A DNA stretch of 55,394 nt from Methylophilaceae bacterium (GTDB lineage Bacteria; Pseudomonadota; Gammaproteobacteria; Burkholderiales; Methylophilaceae): assembly GCA_017858095.1 (NCBI GenBank), contig JAFMCB010000006.1, forward strand, positions 1-55,394. The letters run 5' to 3'. Below are positions 18,260 to 28,499 of this stretch, piece after piece. Both the position numbers and the translations under genes were made by a program. How positions within the stretch are numbered: the first letter of the stretch is position 1; the number at the start of each line of letters is the position of its first letter. The notes under the pieces are model-generated. The model was not told the origin of the DNA and did no database searches. It worked only from the letters and a program-made list of their open reading frames with translations.

Positions 18260-20659
18260 ATGAAAAAAATAATCACACAAATATTACCGATGCTTCCTTT
18301 GAGAGATGTTGTGGTATACCCCCATTTAGTTATCCCTTTATTCGTTGGTAGAGATAAGTCAATTGCTGCAATTGAAAAAGCAAACAATGGCGATAAGAAA
18401 ATATTCTTAGTTGCGCAAAAGTCAGCTGATAAAGATGAGCCCGATGCATCGGATCTATACCATACGGGAACGATAGCAACCATTTTACAGATGCTTAAGT
18501 TACCTGATGGCACGGTTAAAGTCCTTGTCGAGGGAGTTGATAGAGCTAATATTGAGAAGCTACATGTTGAGGGTGAGTTTTGGACATCTGAAATAACCGT
18601 AATTGAATCGCAAGAAAAAAAAGATAAAAAAACCTTAGCATTTATGCGGTCTATTTTTTCTCAGTTCGACCAATACGTAAAATTAAATAAAAAAATTCCA
18701 CCTGAGATACTTACCTCGCTTACAGGTATAACTGAGCCTGGAAGAATGGCAGATTCCATTGCTGCAAATTTGACTTTGAAGATTGATAAAAAGCAGCAAA
18801 TTCTTGAAACATTTGATGTTAGACAGCGTTTGGAAATACTGTTGAATATCCTTGAATCAGAAATAGACATTCTACAGGTTGAAAAGCGTATTCGTGGCAG
18901 AGTAAAGCGTCAGATGGAAAAATCACAGAGGGAATATTATCTAAATGAGCAAGTTAAGGCGATCCAAAAAGAATTAGGGGAGCAAGATGAAAATGCCGAT
19001 ATTGAAGAGCTTGAGAAAAAAATTAGAGAACACTCAATGTCAAAGGAAGCAGAAGAGAAATGCTTATCCGAACTACGAAAATTAAAAATGATGTCACCCA
19101 TGTCGGCTGAAGCTTCTGTCGTGCGAACTTACATTGAAACTATTTTAAACCTCCCATGGAACAAGAAAACAGACATTAATCAAAATCTAAATAATGCTGA
19201 GATAAGTCTTGATGCAGATCATTTTGGTTTAGATAAGGTGAAAGAAAGAATAGTTGAATATTTAGCTGTTCAAAATAGGGTGGGTAAGTTAAAAGCCCCT
19301 ATCTTATGTCTTGTGGGACCTCCTGGAGTTGGAAAAACATCACTTGGGCAAAGTATTGCGAAAGCAGTTAATCGTAAATTTGTACGCATGGCTTTAGGTG
19401 GAGTAAGGGATGAGGCCGAGATAAGAGGCCATAGACGGACGTACATTGGTTCAATGCCAGGAAAAATTCTGCAAAACATGACGAAAGTCGCTGTGAATAA
19501 TCCACTATTCTTGTTAGATGAAATAGATAAAATGGGACAAGATTTTCGTGGTGACCCATCTTCGGCGCTTCTTGAAGTGCTTGATCCTGAACAAAATCAT
19601 ACCTTTGCAGATCATTATGCAGAGATTGAGTACGATTTGTCGGATGTCATGTTTGTTGCTACAGCTAACTCGATGAATATTCCAGAACCATTATTAGATC
19701 GTATGGAAATTATTCGTCTAGCAGGTTATACAGAGCAAGAGAAATTAAATATCGCCATAAAGTATTTGATTCCAAAACAATTAAAAAGTAATGGCCTTAA
19801 ACATTCGGAATTAAAAATTTCTGAAAGTGCTGTTAGAGATATTATTCAGTATTACACACGTGAAGCTGGTGTTAGAAAGCTAGAGCAAGAAATAGCTAAA
19901 ATTTGCCGCAAAGCAGTTAAACAGCTGTCAACGAAGAAAAAAATACGTAAAATTTCTGTCACATCAAGAAATATTAATGATTTTCTCGGTGTAAGGATTT
20001 TTGATATTGGCCTTGCAGCGAAAAAAAATCAAATTGGCCAGGTAACAGGACTGGCCTGGACACAAGTTGGTGGTGAACTACTAACCATTGAATCGGTGGT
20101 CTTACCTGGGAAAGGAAAGACTATCTTAACGGGCAAGTTGGGCGATGTGATGCAGGAATCGATTCATGCGGCTTTAAGTGTTGTCAGAAGCCGGGCAGAG
20201 AAGTTTGGCATTGATAATACTTTTCATGAAAAAAAAGACATTCATATTCATTTTCCAGAGGGGGCAACGCCCAAGGATGGACCTAGTGCCGGTATTGGCA
20301 TTACCACATCGATCTTATCGTCACTCACAGGAATTAGTGTTCGATCTGATGTAGCCATGACAGGGGAAATCACACTTAGAGGTGAAGTTTTACCCATTGG
20401 CGGATTAAAAGAAAAACTCTTAGCCGCACACCGTGGCAATATTAAAAAAGTTATTATTCCTGAACAAAATTTGAAAGATTTAGTTGATATTTCTGACGAC
20501 ATAAAAGCAGATTTAGAGATCATTCCGGCAAGATGGATCGATCAGGTTTTAGAAGTTGCATTGACAAGAAACCCTGAAGATAAAACTAGTAAAAATAAGA
20601 TTAAACCGACAACAAAACCCAAGAATATTGTTCAGGTTGATAAGTCAATTACCCACTAG
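18260..20659 (+). CDS. lon: ATP-dependent protease Lon
   Basis: 799 residues. The order is the LAN substrate domain (PMLPLRDVVVYPHLVIPLFVGR, 10-31), a coiled coil (about 205-280), an AAA+ domain with Walker A GPPGVGKT (353-360), and a serine-lysine protease domain with Ser676 (PKDGPSAGIG) and Lys719 (GLKEKL). It degrades damaged and regulatory proteins. The short N-terminus (about ten residues before PMLPLRD) is near the family norm. No clear ribosome site is seen. In many Proteobacteria the HU gene hupB follows; here two tRNAs do. Confidence 0.97.
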   Translation: MKKIITQILPMLPLRDVVVYPHLVIPLFVGRDKSIAAIEKANNGDKKIFLVAQKSADKDEPDASDLYHTGTIATILQMLKLPDGTVKVLVEGVDRANIEKLHVEGEFWTSEITVIESQEKKDKKTLAFMRSIFSQFDQYVKLNKKIPPEILTSLTGITEPGRMADSIAANLTLKIDKKQQILETFDVRQRLEILLNILESEIDILQVEKRIRGRVKRQMEKSQREYYLNEQVKAIQKELGEQDENADIEELEKKIREHSMSKEAEEKCLSELRKLKMMSPMSAEASVVRTYIETILNLPWNKKTDINQNLNNAEISLDADHFGLDKVKERIVEYLAVQNRVGKLKAPILCLVGPPGVGKTSLGQSIAKAVNRKFVRMALGGVRDEAEIRGHRRTYIGSMPGKILQNMTKVAVNNPLFLLDEIDKMGQDFRGDPSSALLEVLDPEQNHTFADHYAEIEYDLSDVMFVATANSMNIPEPLLDRMEIIRLAGYTEQEKLNIAIKYLIPKQLKSNGLKHSELKISESAVRDIIQYYTREAGVRKLEQEIAKICRKAVKQLSTKKKIRKISVTSRNINDFLGVRIFDIGLAAKKNQIGQVTGLAWTQVGGELLTIESVVLPGKGKTILTGKLGDVMQESIHAALSVVRSRAEKFGIDNTFHEKKDIHIHFPEGATPKDGPSAGIGITTSILSSLTGISVRSDVAMTGEITLRGEVLPIGGLKEKLLAAHRGNIKKVIIPEQNLKDLVDISDDIKADLEIIPARWIDQVLEVALTRNPEDKTSKNKIKPTTKPKNIVQVDKSITH

Positions 20660-20727
20660 TTTTTCTCATTATTACTAGCATTGCACTAAACATTATTGTA
20701 AAATTGCGTGTTCGAAATTAAGCACAT

Positions 20728-20803
20728 GGGTGCTTAGCTCAGTTGGTAGAGCGTCGCCCTTACAAGGCGAATGTCGGCGGTTCGACCCCGTCAGCACCCA
20801 CCA
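20728..20803 (+). tRNA. tRNA-Val(UAC)
   Basis: 76 nt with encoded CCA. Acceptor GGGTGCT pairs with AGCACCC. The D arm contains AGTTGGTAGAGC. Anticodon stem TCGCC / GGCGA with loop CTTACAA gives anticodon TAC. It is followed 4 bp later by tRNA-Asp, so the two are one transcript. Confidence 0.96.
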
Positions 20804-20807
20804 GTTA

Positions 20808-20884
20808 GGAGTGGTAGTTCAGTTGGTTAGAATACCGGCCTGTCACGCCGGGGGTCGCGGGTTCGAGTCCCGTCCACTCCGCCA
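20808..20884 (+). tRNA. tRNA-Asp(GUC)
   Basis: 77 nt with encoded CCA. Acceptor GGAGTGG pairs with CCACTCC. The anticodon loop CTGTCAC gives anticodon GTC. The T arm is CGGG TTCGAGT CCCG. It is the second gene of the tRNA-Val/tRNA-Asp pair. Confidence 0.96.
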
Positions 20885-20892
20885 ATTTAAAT

Positions 20893-20917
20893 AGGCGAAT
20901 TGCAATTCGCCTTTTTA
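20893..20917 (+). terminator. Intrinsic terminator of the tRNA-Val/Asp transcript
   Basis: AGGCGAA (20893-20899) and TTCGCCT (20906-20912) form a 7-bp stem around TTGCAA and run into a T-stretch. It ends the tRNA transcript before ppiD. Confidence 0.78.
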
Positions 20918-20924
20918 ATTTATT

Positions 20925-20952
20925 AGAACTATGCAATTTTTTTGAAGTCTGT
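20925..20952 (+). promoter_or_regulatory. Possible extracytoplasmic-stress (sigma-E-like) promoter of ppiD
   Basis: AGAACTA (20925-20931), 16 bp, then TCTGT (20948-20952) resembles the sigma-E pattern GGAACTT, 16 bp, TCTGA. It lies about 25 bp before the ppiD start and its GGAAG ribosome site. Weak evidence from a single site in an AT-rich spacer. Confidence 0.25.
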
Positions 20953-20976
20953 AACTTGAAGTTATATGGAAGATAA

Positions 20977-22851
20977 ATGCTAGAAGCAATTAGAAATAAC
21001 AAAGATTCAAAACTTGCAAAGATCATATTGGCAATAATCATTGTGCCTTTTGCTCTCTTTGGCATTGATTCGTACTTAAGCTCGTTGGGCACCAATGCTT
21101 ACGTTGCCAAAGTTAACGGTAAAGAGATATCGTTACAGCAATATCAAAGAAATTTTTCTACGATTCGCGAGCAGATGGCAGATCCGAATGCCGACCCAGC
21201 TATTTTTGATAGTCCAGAATTTAAAAATGCCGTTTTAGAAAATCTCATTTCTGCAGAGTTAGTCAATCAGGCGATCAATGAATTTGGATTCGCCATAAGT
21301 GATCAACAACTGCGTGATTATATAGTGGGCATGCCTGATTTTCAGATTGGCGGTAAGTTCTCCCAAGAGAGGTACGATGAAATAGTTCGCTACAACAATA
21401 TTAGCCCCAAACAGCTTGAAGAAAAAATCCGAGCAGACCTAGCAGGCCAGCAAATTAGAGATTCTTTAAAAAATCTTGTGTATGTTCCTAATGAAGAAAT
21501 ACAGCCCTTAGTGGACTTAGCTTATCAAAAAAGAGATATCAACTTATATGAAATCTATTTGGATGATTATGAAGAAAAAATTAAACCCACAGATAAGGAA
21601 TTGCAATCTTTTTATGAGGAAAACCAATCTTCTTTCATAAGGCCTGACCAAGTTAAAATAAATTTTATTATTTATTCTGTGGCAGGATTAGTTCCAAAAA
21701 CTAAGGTAAGTGATAGCGAAGCTAAAGAATTTTATGAAGCAAACAAAGATCTTTACCAAGGAGATCAACAAAGACGCGCTAAACATATTTTGTTTTCTTT
21801 CAAATCTGAAATGACTGAGAATGAAAAACAACAAATCAAAGAAAAAGCTCTAAGTACGCTTAATGATTTAAAAAAGAACCCAAAACTTTTTGATACAAAA
21901 GCCAAAGAGTTGTCACAAGACCCTGAGTCTGCAAAGCGTGGTGGTGATCTTGGTTTTTTCTCGAGAGGAGCTATGGTAAAACCTTTTGAAGATAAAGTTT
22001 TTACAATGAAGAAAAATCAAATTTCAGATTTGGTTGAAACAAACTTTGGCTACCATATTATTATGTTAACTGATATTAAAGGCGAAGAGGTTACCTTTGA
22101 ATCAGTGCAGGCACAAATTAAAGGTGAGTTGCTCTATGGTAAAGCGCTAGAAGAGTATGCGACAAATGCAGAAGAATTTAATAATACTGTGTATGAAAAT
22201 TCAGCTGACCTTAAGTTGGCTGCTGAAAAATATGGGTTAGAGATTCAGTCAAGTGAATGGTTGTCAATTGAGGATGCCAGGCGCTTTTTTAACAACGATG
22301 CCTTCGCTAACTCTATATTTAGTCAAGATTCTATAGATGGTAAAAGAAATATTCCTGCCTTAGAGGTTTCGCCAAATAATCTTGTATCCGCTCGTGTGGT
22401 CGATTTCAGAGCATCAGACCAGGAATCTTTTGATAATGTGAAAGACAAGATTAAAACTTTTTTAATCAAACGCGATAGTCAAAAGTTAATTATTGAGGAA
22501 GGTAACCAACTGGTTGAAGACTTAAAATCGGCGAAAACGAAAGTGGAGTGGATAGATAAATTAACATTAGATCGAGTTGATAAACAAGGCTTGTCCGATC
22601 CCTTGGTAAACAAGATCTTTCAGATTAATGCTTCCTCATTGCCTGCCTATGAAGGTTTTTATGATACTCAAGGGCAATACTATGTGATCAAGTTAAACAA
22701 GGTTATTGATGAAAAAGTTGATGACGAGCTTTCAGTCGATTTATATCGAGATGAATATGAAAAGGCAATTAAGGAAGCTGTGCAGGCAGCCTACATTGAT
22801 GACTTACGGTCTGAAGCTGAGATTAAAATAAACTCAAAATTGTTAAACTAG
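20977..22851 (+). CDS. ppiD: Periplasmic folding chaperone PpiD (SurA-N / parvulin)
   Basis: 624 residues, the usual size. One membrane anchor (residues 15-33) leaves the rest in the periplasm. A SurA-type N-terminal chaperone domain (about 40-180) and a parvulin domain (about 267-366, with [28 protein letters not shown] and [12 protein letters not shown]) follow. A long C-terminal chaperone part completes it. It works near the Sec translocon on exported proteins. It stands behind the tRNA terminator and so needs its own promoter. Its TAG stop shares a CTAG with the fabI stop. Confidence 0.92.
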   Translation: MLEAIRNNKDSKLAKIILAIIIVPFALFGIDSYLSSLGTNAYVAKVNGKEISLQQYQRNFSTIREQMADPNADPAIFDSPEFKNAVLENLISAELVNQAINEFGFAISDQQLRDYIVGMPDFQIGGKFSQERYDEIVRYNNISPKQLEEKIRADLAGQQIRDSLKNLVYVPNEEIQPLVDLAYQKRDINLYEIYLDDYEEKIKPTDKELQSFYEENQSSFIRPDQVKINFIIYSVAGLVPKTKVSDSEAKEFYEANKDLYQGDQQRRAKHILFSFKSEMTENEKQQIKEKALSTLNDLKKNPKLFDTKAKELSQDPESAKRGGDLGFFSRGAMVKPFEDKVFTMKKNQISDLVETNFGYHIIMLTDIKGEEVTFESVQAQIKGELLYGKALEEYATNAEEFNNTVYENSADLKLAAEKYGLEIQSSEWLSIEDARRFFNNDAFANSIFSQDSIDGKRNIPALEVSPNNLVSARVVDFRASDQESFDNVKDKIKTFLIKRDSQKLIIEEGNQLVEDLKSAKTKVEWIDKLTLDRVDKQGLSDPLVNKIFQINASSLPAYEGFYDTQGQYYVIKLNKVIDEKVDDELSVDLYRDEYEKAIKEAVQAAYIDDLRSEAEIKINSKLLN

Positions 22852-23630
22852 TCAATTGAGCCGGCTGCTGTGATATTCATGCCACCATCGACGTAAGTTA
22901 TTTCACCCGTTATACCTGATGCTAAATCACTGCATAGAAAAGCAGCAGCATTACCTACTTCCTCTATAGTTACATTTCTTTTTAAAGCCGCATGTTTCTC
23001 ATTAAACCCATACATCTTATCGAAATTTGCAATTCCAGATGCCGCAAGTGTCTTTATTGGACCCGCCGAAACGGCATTAACACGAATACCTTTTTGACCA
23101 AGACTATGTGACATGTACCTCACATTTGCCTCTAAACTGGCCTTAGCTAAACCCATGACGTTGTAATTAGGCATTGTCCTCTCAGCACCTAAATAACTCA
23201 CGGTTAACAATGCAGCATTTTCATTTAGATAGGGTAAGGCGGCTTTGGCTAATGCTGTAAAGCTATAAGAGCTAATATCATGCGCAATTTTAAAATTTTC
23301 ACGTGTGGTTTGTTCAACAAAATCACCAGATAAGGCTTCTTTTGGAACAAATGCAATCGAATGTACCAGCACATCAAATTTTTGCCAATGCTCAGCGAGG
23401 AGGGGGAACAAATTATTTATTTGCTCATCACTCGCAACGTCGCAAGGTAATACTATAGAGGAATTAAAATTGGCAGCTAATTTCTCAACTCGCCCTTGAT
23501 GTTTTTCCATTTGACAGGTAAACGCGAGTTCTGCCCCTTGCTCATACATCGATTGAGCAATACCGTAAGCAATTGAACGATCACTCAATAATCCAAGAAT
23601 TAATACCTTTTTGTTTTTTAGAAAACTCAT
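22848..23630 (-). CDS. fabI: Enoyl-[acyl-carrier-protein] reductase (NADH)
   Basis: 260 residues, an SDR of the FabI type: [12 protein letters not shown] near the N-terminus and Tyr146/Tyr156/Lys163 in the Y-x6-Y-x6-K arrangement. It makes the last reduction of each fatty-acid elongation cycle. It is the last gene of a minus-strand run from gloB, 10 bp after the ABC permease. It is the only enoyl-ACP reductase gene in this window, so it would supply chains for the lipid-modifying operon at 47298-54840. Confidence 0.95.
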   Translation of the reverse strand: MSFLKNKKVLILGLLSDRSIAYGIAQSMYEQGAELAFTCQMEKHQGRVEKLAANFNSSIVLPCDVASDEQINNLFPLLAEHWQKFDVLVHSIAFVPKEALSGDFVEQTTRENFKIAHDISSYSFTALAKAALPYLNENAALLTVSYLGAERTMPNYNVMGLAKASLEANVRYMSHSLGQKGIRVNAVSAGPIKTLAASGIANFDKMYGFNEKHAALKRNVTIEEVGNAAAFLCSDLASGITGEITYVDGGMNITAAGSID

Positions 23631-23640
23631 ATAGGCCTTT

Positions 23641-24462
23641 CTATTTGTTTTTATTCTTTGGATCTAAGATATCTCTTAATCCCTCTCCGAGCAAATTATA
23701 ACCCAATACGGTAAACAAAATTGCTAGGCCTGGAAATAAAGATAACCACCAAGCAAATTGAATATACTCTTTGCCATCCGTCAATATATTTCCCCATGAA
23801 GCTGTTGGTGCTTGCACCCCAAGGCCTAAAAAACTTAGTCCGGATTCAACTAGCACGGCACTAGCAATGCCAAGCACAGAACTGACAATAACTGGGGTTA
23901 GGCTGTTAGGCAGCAAATGTGAGAAGATAATTTTAAAGTCGCTTGCTCCCATTGTTTCAGCAGCTAAGACAAATTCTCTTTGCCGTAAACTAAAAAACTC
24001 TGCTCTGACAAGACGGGTGACACCCATCCAAGAAGTAAGGCCAATAACAATCATAATGTTCCATATGGATGGCGTTAGAAATGCAATGACAGCCAATATT
24101 AAAAAAAATGTTGGAATTGACAACATGATATCAACCAATCGCATGATTAATGAATCTACCCAGCCACGATAAAAGCCAGCCACAGAGCCTAATATGATAC
24201 CGATAAGTGTGGCAATGCCGACCGCGACAAAGCCCACCAGCAGTGATATTTGTGCGCCGAATAGCATTCTTGAGAAAACATCTCTACCCAGTCCGTCAGT
24301 GCCCATAATATGATTTGTATTAGGCGCTACAAGAATTGAATCAATATCAATATAGTTTGGATCATACGGAGCAATTAGGGGGGCAAATATAGCCAAGAAT
24401 AAAATGGTGATGATAATGATTAGGCCGGATAGCGCCAAAGGATTACGAAAAAAAATCATCAT
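23641..24462 (-). CDS. Peptide-type ABC transporter permease (OppC/DppC family)
   Basis: 273 residues. An N-terminal helix (about 8-30), an [25 protein letters not shown] segment and a BPD-transporter permease domain with five further helices follow. The coupling loop is [24 protein letters not shown]. It pairs with the OppB-like permease upstream (4-bp overlap) and the binding protein. The substrate is probably an oligopeptide or murein peptide; the latter is suggested by the nearby mltD, but this is inference. Confidence 0.9.
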   Translation of the reverse strand: MMIFFRNPLALSGLIIIITILFLAIFAPLIAPYDPNYIDIDSILVAPNTNHIMGTDGLGRDVFSRMLFGAQISLLVGFVAVGIATLIGIILGSVAGFYRGWVDSLIMRLVDIMLSIPTFFLILAVIAFLTPSIWNIMIVIGLTSWMGVTRLVRAEFFSLRQREFVLAAETMGASDFKIIFSHLLPNSLTPVIVSSVLGIASAVLVESGLSFLGLGVQAPTASWGNILTDGKEYIQFAWWLSLFPGLAILFTVLGYNLLGEGLRDILDPKNKNK

Positions 24463-25478
24463 CGCACTAAGCCTTTCCTAACCCGAGGATCAGCCCATGC
24501 ATAACCCAGGTCGGCAAGAAGATTTCCGATCAATGTTAGAAAGGAGCCAATAGTTAAGATACCCATAATTACGGGGAAATCTCGCATCAATACGGCGTCA
24601 TAAAAAAGTTTTCCCATACCAGGAATTGCGAAGATAGACTCAGCAATTACTGAGCCTCCAATGAGTCCTGGAATTGACAAGCCGACGATAGTAATCAGTG
24701 GCAAGATTGCATTTTTTAGAGCATGAACAAATACGACTTTCTTTTCGTTAATTCCTTTCGCACGGGCGGTAGTAATAAAGTCTTGATTGAGTACTTCTAA
24801 CATGCCATTTCTAACATACAGTGATATGCCAGCAAGACCGCTTAAACAAGAGATGAGAACGGGTAAGATTAAATGTTTGAGTAAATCTAAAATTTGATCA
24901 AATTCACTTAAACCGAGATATCCTGGGCTGTGCAATCCAGATATGGGAAGCCATTGGTTGACTACGCCCGTCCAATACATAAGTAACAAAGCTAACCAAA
25001 AGCCAGGTATTGCAAATCCAACAAACACAAAAAGGGTGATAGAGCGATCCACCCAAGTATTTTGTCTTACAGACGCTAACGTACCTAAAACAATGGAGAT
25101 ACTGAATATAATAAAGATGCCCAATAAATTTATGAGTAAAGTTATTGGCAGGGCTTCCTGTATGAGGCCTTTGGTAATGTTTCCATTTTTATCTTTTGTT
25201 TGCCATAAAACTGGTCGTTGGTGCGAGGAGAAGGAGTTTCCAAAATCAAGCTGACTAATTCGTTTTAACCACAAGCCGTATTGCACAATTACAGGTTTGT
25301 CGAGGTTATAAAGCTCCCTCAATTTTTGTCGGGATTCCTCAGAGGCTTTTGGGTTAAAAGCGGCTTCATTTGACGTAATATCACCGGGTGCTAACTGCAT
25401 AATAAAAAACGAAATAAGACTAATGCCAATAAGCATAGGAATCATCCACAAAATTCTTTTTATTAAGTATTTAAACAT
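24459..25478 (-). CDS. Peptide-type ABC transporter permease (OppB/DppB family)
   Basis: 339 residues. An N-terminal helix (9-30) is followed by the family's periplasmic insert and five C-terminal helices. The coupling motif is FITTARAKGINEKKVVFVHALKNAILP. The insert between helices 1 and 2 is longer than in short DppB proteins (KRISQLDFGNSFSSHQRPVL region), as in YejB-like members. The start overlaps the stop of the binding-protein gene by one base. Confidence 0.9.
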   Translation of the reverse strand: MFKYLIKRILWMIPMLIGISLISFFIMQLAPGDITSNEAAFNPKASEESRQKLRELYNLDKPVIVQYGLWLKRISQLDFGNSFSSHQRPVLWQTKDKNGNITKGLIQEALPITLLINLLGIFIIFSISIVLGTLASVRQNTWVDRSITLFVFVGFAIPGFWLALLLMYWTGVVNQWLPISGLHSPGYLGLSEFDQILDLLKHLILPVLISCLSGLAGISLYVRNGMLEVLNQDFITTARAKGINEKKVVFVHALKNAILPLITIVGLSIPGLIGGSVIAESIFAIPGMGKLFYDAVLMRDFPVIMGILTIGSFLTLIGNLLADLGYAWADPRVRKGLVR

Positions 25479-27121
25479 TATTGGACCGCTAACTCATTTC
25501 TTCTTAAGCTCTGTGGGATAAACCACTCATAACTATTTTGGTAAATTCCTGCCGGTGGTGCGGGTTTTTTAATTCCCTGGACGCGCTTGTTGATTGCAGA
25601 TAAACCATAACCCGCATACAAATAGACAATGGGCGAGTCCTCAAGAAGTAATTTTGAAAACTCATGATAGATTTCCTCTCTTTTATCATTATCTAACTCA
25701 CGTCGGCCAAGCTCTAATAATTCATCTACCCTTGGATTTTCATAACCAACAAAGTTAAATTGCCCTGGGCCTTGTTGTGATGAATGCCAGATATTGAATT
25801 GGTCTGGATCAAGCGACAAGCTCCATCCTAAAACAACAGCTTTAAAATCTCCTGTTTTAATAAATCGATTAATAAAGCTAGCCCACTCAAGGACTCTTAT
25901 TTTAACGTCAATACCGATCTCTTTTAATCTTCGCTGCACTAATACCGCTGTCATCTCGCGCTGCTTATTTTGATTCGTTAAAATCTCAAATTCAAATGGC
26001 TTACCATCTTTTACTAATATCCCCGCTGGATTTCTTTCATAACCTGCCTCTTTGAGTAAAGCAAGCGCTTTACTGGGATCATAGGGGTAGGGAGATAAGC
26101 TTTCATTATTCCATCGTGTACCTGGTTTATAGGGGCTGGCAATAGCCTCTCCGAGGCCTAATAACACCCCCTTAATTATTTCCTCTTTATTGATGGCGTA
26201 ATTCATGGCCTGCCTCACCTTTGGATCGTTAAAAGGGGCTTGTTTTAAGTTAAAGCCGAGATAGGTGTACCCATTCCCCAATTCTTTGTATAAGCCTATT
26301 TTTTGTTTTAAATCTTCACGTGAGGGAAAAACCCGTTGATATTGAATTGGATTGATATTCATCAAATCAATATTATCCGCAATAAGTTCAAGAAATTGTG
26401 AGGAGGTGTCCGGGATTATCCTGGAAGTTAACTTCTCAATGAGGGCTTGACCCTGAGTACTATTCTTATTTCGCTTGAGCGTGACTTGTTGCCCGTTAAT
26501 CCATTGATCCAGCTGATAATAGCCAGAACCTGTAGGTTTCCTTGAAAAAAAAGTATTATTGATGTCTTCATCTTTAAGCACATGTTTGGGTAAAATTTGT
26601 AGTGAGGCCCAAGTATCAAGGGCGGGGGCATAGTTTTGCTCGTAGGTTACCGTAAATGTTTGTTTGTTAGGTGTTTGTGCATCTTTGACTAAAAGATAAT
26701 CTGACGCATAAGGAGTTCGGGTATTTGGATCGGTCACTAATCTCCAAGTAAATAAAACATCGTCACTTGTTAAGGGTGTACCGTCAGCCCAAAACAGATT
26801 CTCTTTCAGTTTAAACGTAATTGTTTTTTGGTCATCGGATATTATCCATTGACTAGCTAACTCGGGAGCATGATTTAAATTTTCATCATATTTAATTAAT
26901 GTATTAAATATGTTTGCTGCAATCGCCGATGAAGCAGAATCACCAGCAATCATGGCGACTAAATTACTTGGCTCACCTATCATCGCGTTAATGATCTCTC
27001 CACCTTCTTCAGTTAAATAATTATCTTTATAATCAATAATTTGGTCTGATTCTTTAGAGCAACTTATTAATAAAAAAAAGCTAATAATGGGGAGAAAAAA
27101 AATAATTTTATTATTAACCAT
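25478..27121 (-). CDS. Peptide-type ABC transporter substrate-binding lipoprotein (family 5)
   Basis: 547 residues from the chosen start at 27121. A Met six codons earlier at 27139 would overlap mltD and precede a normal signal peptide, so it is rejected. The signal peptide ends in FLLISC, with Cys21 as lipidation site. The SBP_bac_5 domain is clear (ELASQWIISDDQKTITFKL, WADGTPLTSDDVLFTW, VRQAMNYAINKEEI). It delivers peptides or similar ligands to the two permeases. No ATPase gene (oppD/oppF or yejF type) follows. Confidence 0.9.
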   Translation of the reverse strand: MVNNKIIFFLPIISFFLLISCSKESDQIIDYKDNYLTEEGGEIINAMIGEPSNLVAMIAGDSASSAIAANIFNTLIKYDENLNHAPELASQWIISDDQKTITFKLKENLFWADGTPLTSDDVLFTWRLVTDPNTRTPYASDYLLVKDAQTPNKQTFTVTYEQNYAPALDTWASLQILPKHVLKDEDINNTFFSRKPTGSGYYQLDQWINGQQVTLKRNKNSTQGQALIEKLTSRIIPDTSSQFLELIADNIDLMNINPIQYQRVFPSREDLKQKIGLYKELGNGYTYLGFNLKQAPFNDPKVRQAMNYAINKEEIIKGVLLGLGEAIASPYKPGTRWNNESLSPYPYDPSKALALLKEAGYERNPAGILVKDGKPFEFEILTNQNKQREMTAVLVQRRLKEIGIDVKIRVLEWASFINRFIKTGDFKAVVLGWSLSLDPDQFNIWHSSQQGPGQFNFVGYENPRVDELLELGRRELDNDKREEIYHEFSKLLLEDSPIVYLYAGYGLSAINKRVQGIKKPAPPAGIYQNSYEWFIPQSLRRNELAVQ

Positions 27122-27122
27122 A

Positions 27123-28499
27123 CTATTTAGGTATATCAAGAATGTCGCCGGCTCGAATTCGCGTTGACCTTAACTCATTGAATTCCATTATGTCCTTCAC
27201 TGTAACCCCATAAAGACCAGCAATTTCACTTAAGGTTTCACCCTTTTCAATTCGGTGCGTTTCAATAGTTTTGTAATCAATCATCCCCCCAGAGGCGGTT
27301 GGAAACTTGGTTGCATCATTATCTTGATTTGGAATGATCATAATATGTTTACTGCTAAAGCGTTTATTTATACTTACTTGATTGACGCGCGCTAAAAATC
27401 TTGCGTCAACTTTAAATTTTTTCGCAATTAATTTGAGTCGCTCCCCTTTAGAAGGTTTATAGACTGTCCAATTCGAGAGGGGCTCTGTTTTTTGATAAAG
27501 CTGCGTATTAAATTTTTCAACAGAATAATTAGGTAATAGGATTATTTGTTCGCCACCATGATTAGATTTGATGATGGGTCGATTGTGTTCTGCGTTAAGA
27601 AGTTGAAATTCCTCTAATGGAATATCAGCAAATTTGGTAGCCACTTCGACATCGATCTGATCTGGAACAGTCACTTCCGCAAAGTAGGGTTGGTCATATA
27701 TTTCCTGCCTCGTAAGTCCGTACTTTGCAGGGTTTTTGATGATATTGCTAATGGCTAATAATTTTGGCACATAATTTCGTGTTTCCATCGGCACATTTAA
27801 GCTGTAAAAATCAGTTCCACGCTTGTACCGTTTATTTTTTTTTATTTGGCGACCAACGCAACCCTCACCACAATTGTATGCAGCCAACGCATGTTCCCAT
27901 GTTCCAAACTCTTCATAAAGTTTCTCTAGGTAATCTAGTGCAGAGTCCGTTGCATTAATTACGCTGCGGCGATCATCCCGCCACCAATCTTGCTCTAATC
28001 CATAAAGCCGACCGGTAGATGAAATAAATTGCCATATCCCTACAGCCTTTGCTTTCGATTTTGCAAGAGGATTGTAAGCACTTTCAATCATAGGTAATAG
28101 AGCTATTTCGGTGGGCATATTTCTTTTTTCAACTTCATTTAAAACATGATAAAGATAACGTTCAGATCGCAAAATCATACGATTAAAATATTCTGGGTGC
28201 GTCGCATACCAGTTTTCATGTCGTGCCAGTCGCTTTAAACCCTTTTTGCTTGGTGTGGTCGTGAGCTTATAGCCACTTATCAAGCGATTCCATATACTCT
28301 TTGCAGGAACAAATGCCTTTTCTGCGATTAAATCGGCCTCTTCTTTTTCGGCCTCCATTGATGCAGGAAGGGGGGTGACAAGTACCTCATCCTTAAGGAT
28401 AATTATTTCATCACCCTTAGCATTTGTTACCGCCTGCAAGGGTGCTGAAAAACTTAAGATGAGAAATAAATAAAATGGGTAAATAATCTTAAAATGCAT
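27123..28499 (-). CDS. mltD: Membrane-bound lytic murein transglycosylase D
   Basis: 458 residues. Signal peptide (about 1-23), a linker, then an SLT lysozyme-like domain with catalytic Glu139 in LLPMIESAYNPLAKS and the GIWQFISSTGRLYGL and AYNCGEG blocks. Two LysM repeats sit at the C-terminus (about 345-392 and 412-456). It cleaves peptidoglycan glycan chains to anhydro-muropeptides in the periplasm. No lipobox is evident. It overlaps gloB by 11 bp and is 1 bp ahead of the binding-protein gene, so products and importer may be linked. Confidence 0.93.
   Translation of the reverse strand: MHFKIIYPFYLFLILSFSAPLQAVTNAKGDEIIILKDEVLVTPLPASMEAEKEEADLIAEKAFVPAKSIWNRLISGYKLTTTPSKKGLKRLARHENWYATHPEYFNRMILRSERYLYHVLNEVEKRNMPTEIALLPMIESAYNPLAKSKAKAVGIWQFISSTGRLYGLEQDWWRDDRRSVINATDSALDYLEKLYEEFGTWEHALAAYNCGEGCVGRQIKKNKRYKRGTDFYSLNVPMETRNYVPKLLAISNIIKNPAKYGLTRQEIYDQPYFAEVTVPDQIDVEVATKFADIPLEEFQLLNAEHNRPIIKSNHGGEQIILLPNYSVEKFNTQLYQKTEPLSNWTVYKPSKGERLKLIAKKFKVDARFLARVNQVSINKRFSSKHIMIIPNQDNDATKFPTASGGMIDYKTIETHRIEKGETLSEIAGLYGVTVKDIMEFNELRSTRIRAGDILDIPK

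Noticed and set aside
23771-24172. 133-codon plus-strand frame antisense to the OppC-like permease
   Set aside because: No family resemblance; the permease on the other strand has intact motifs.
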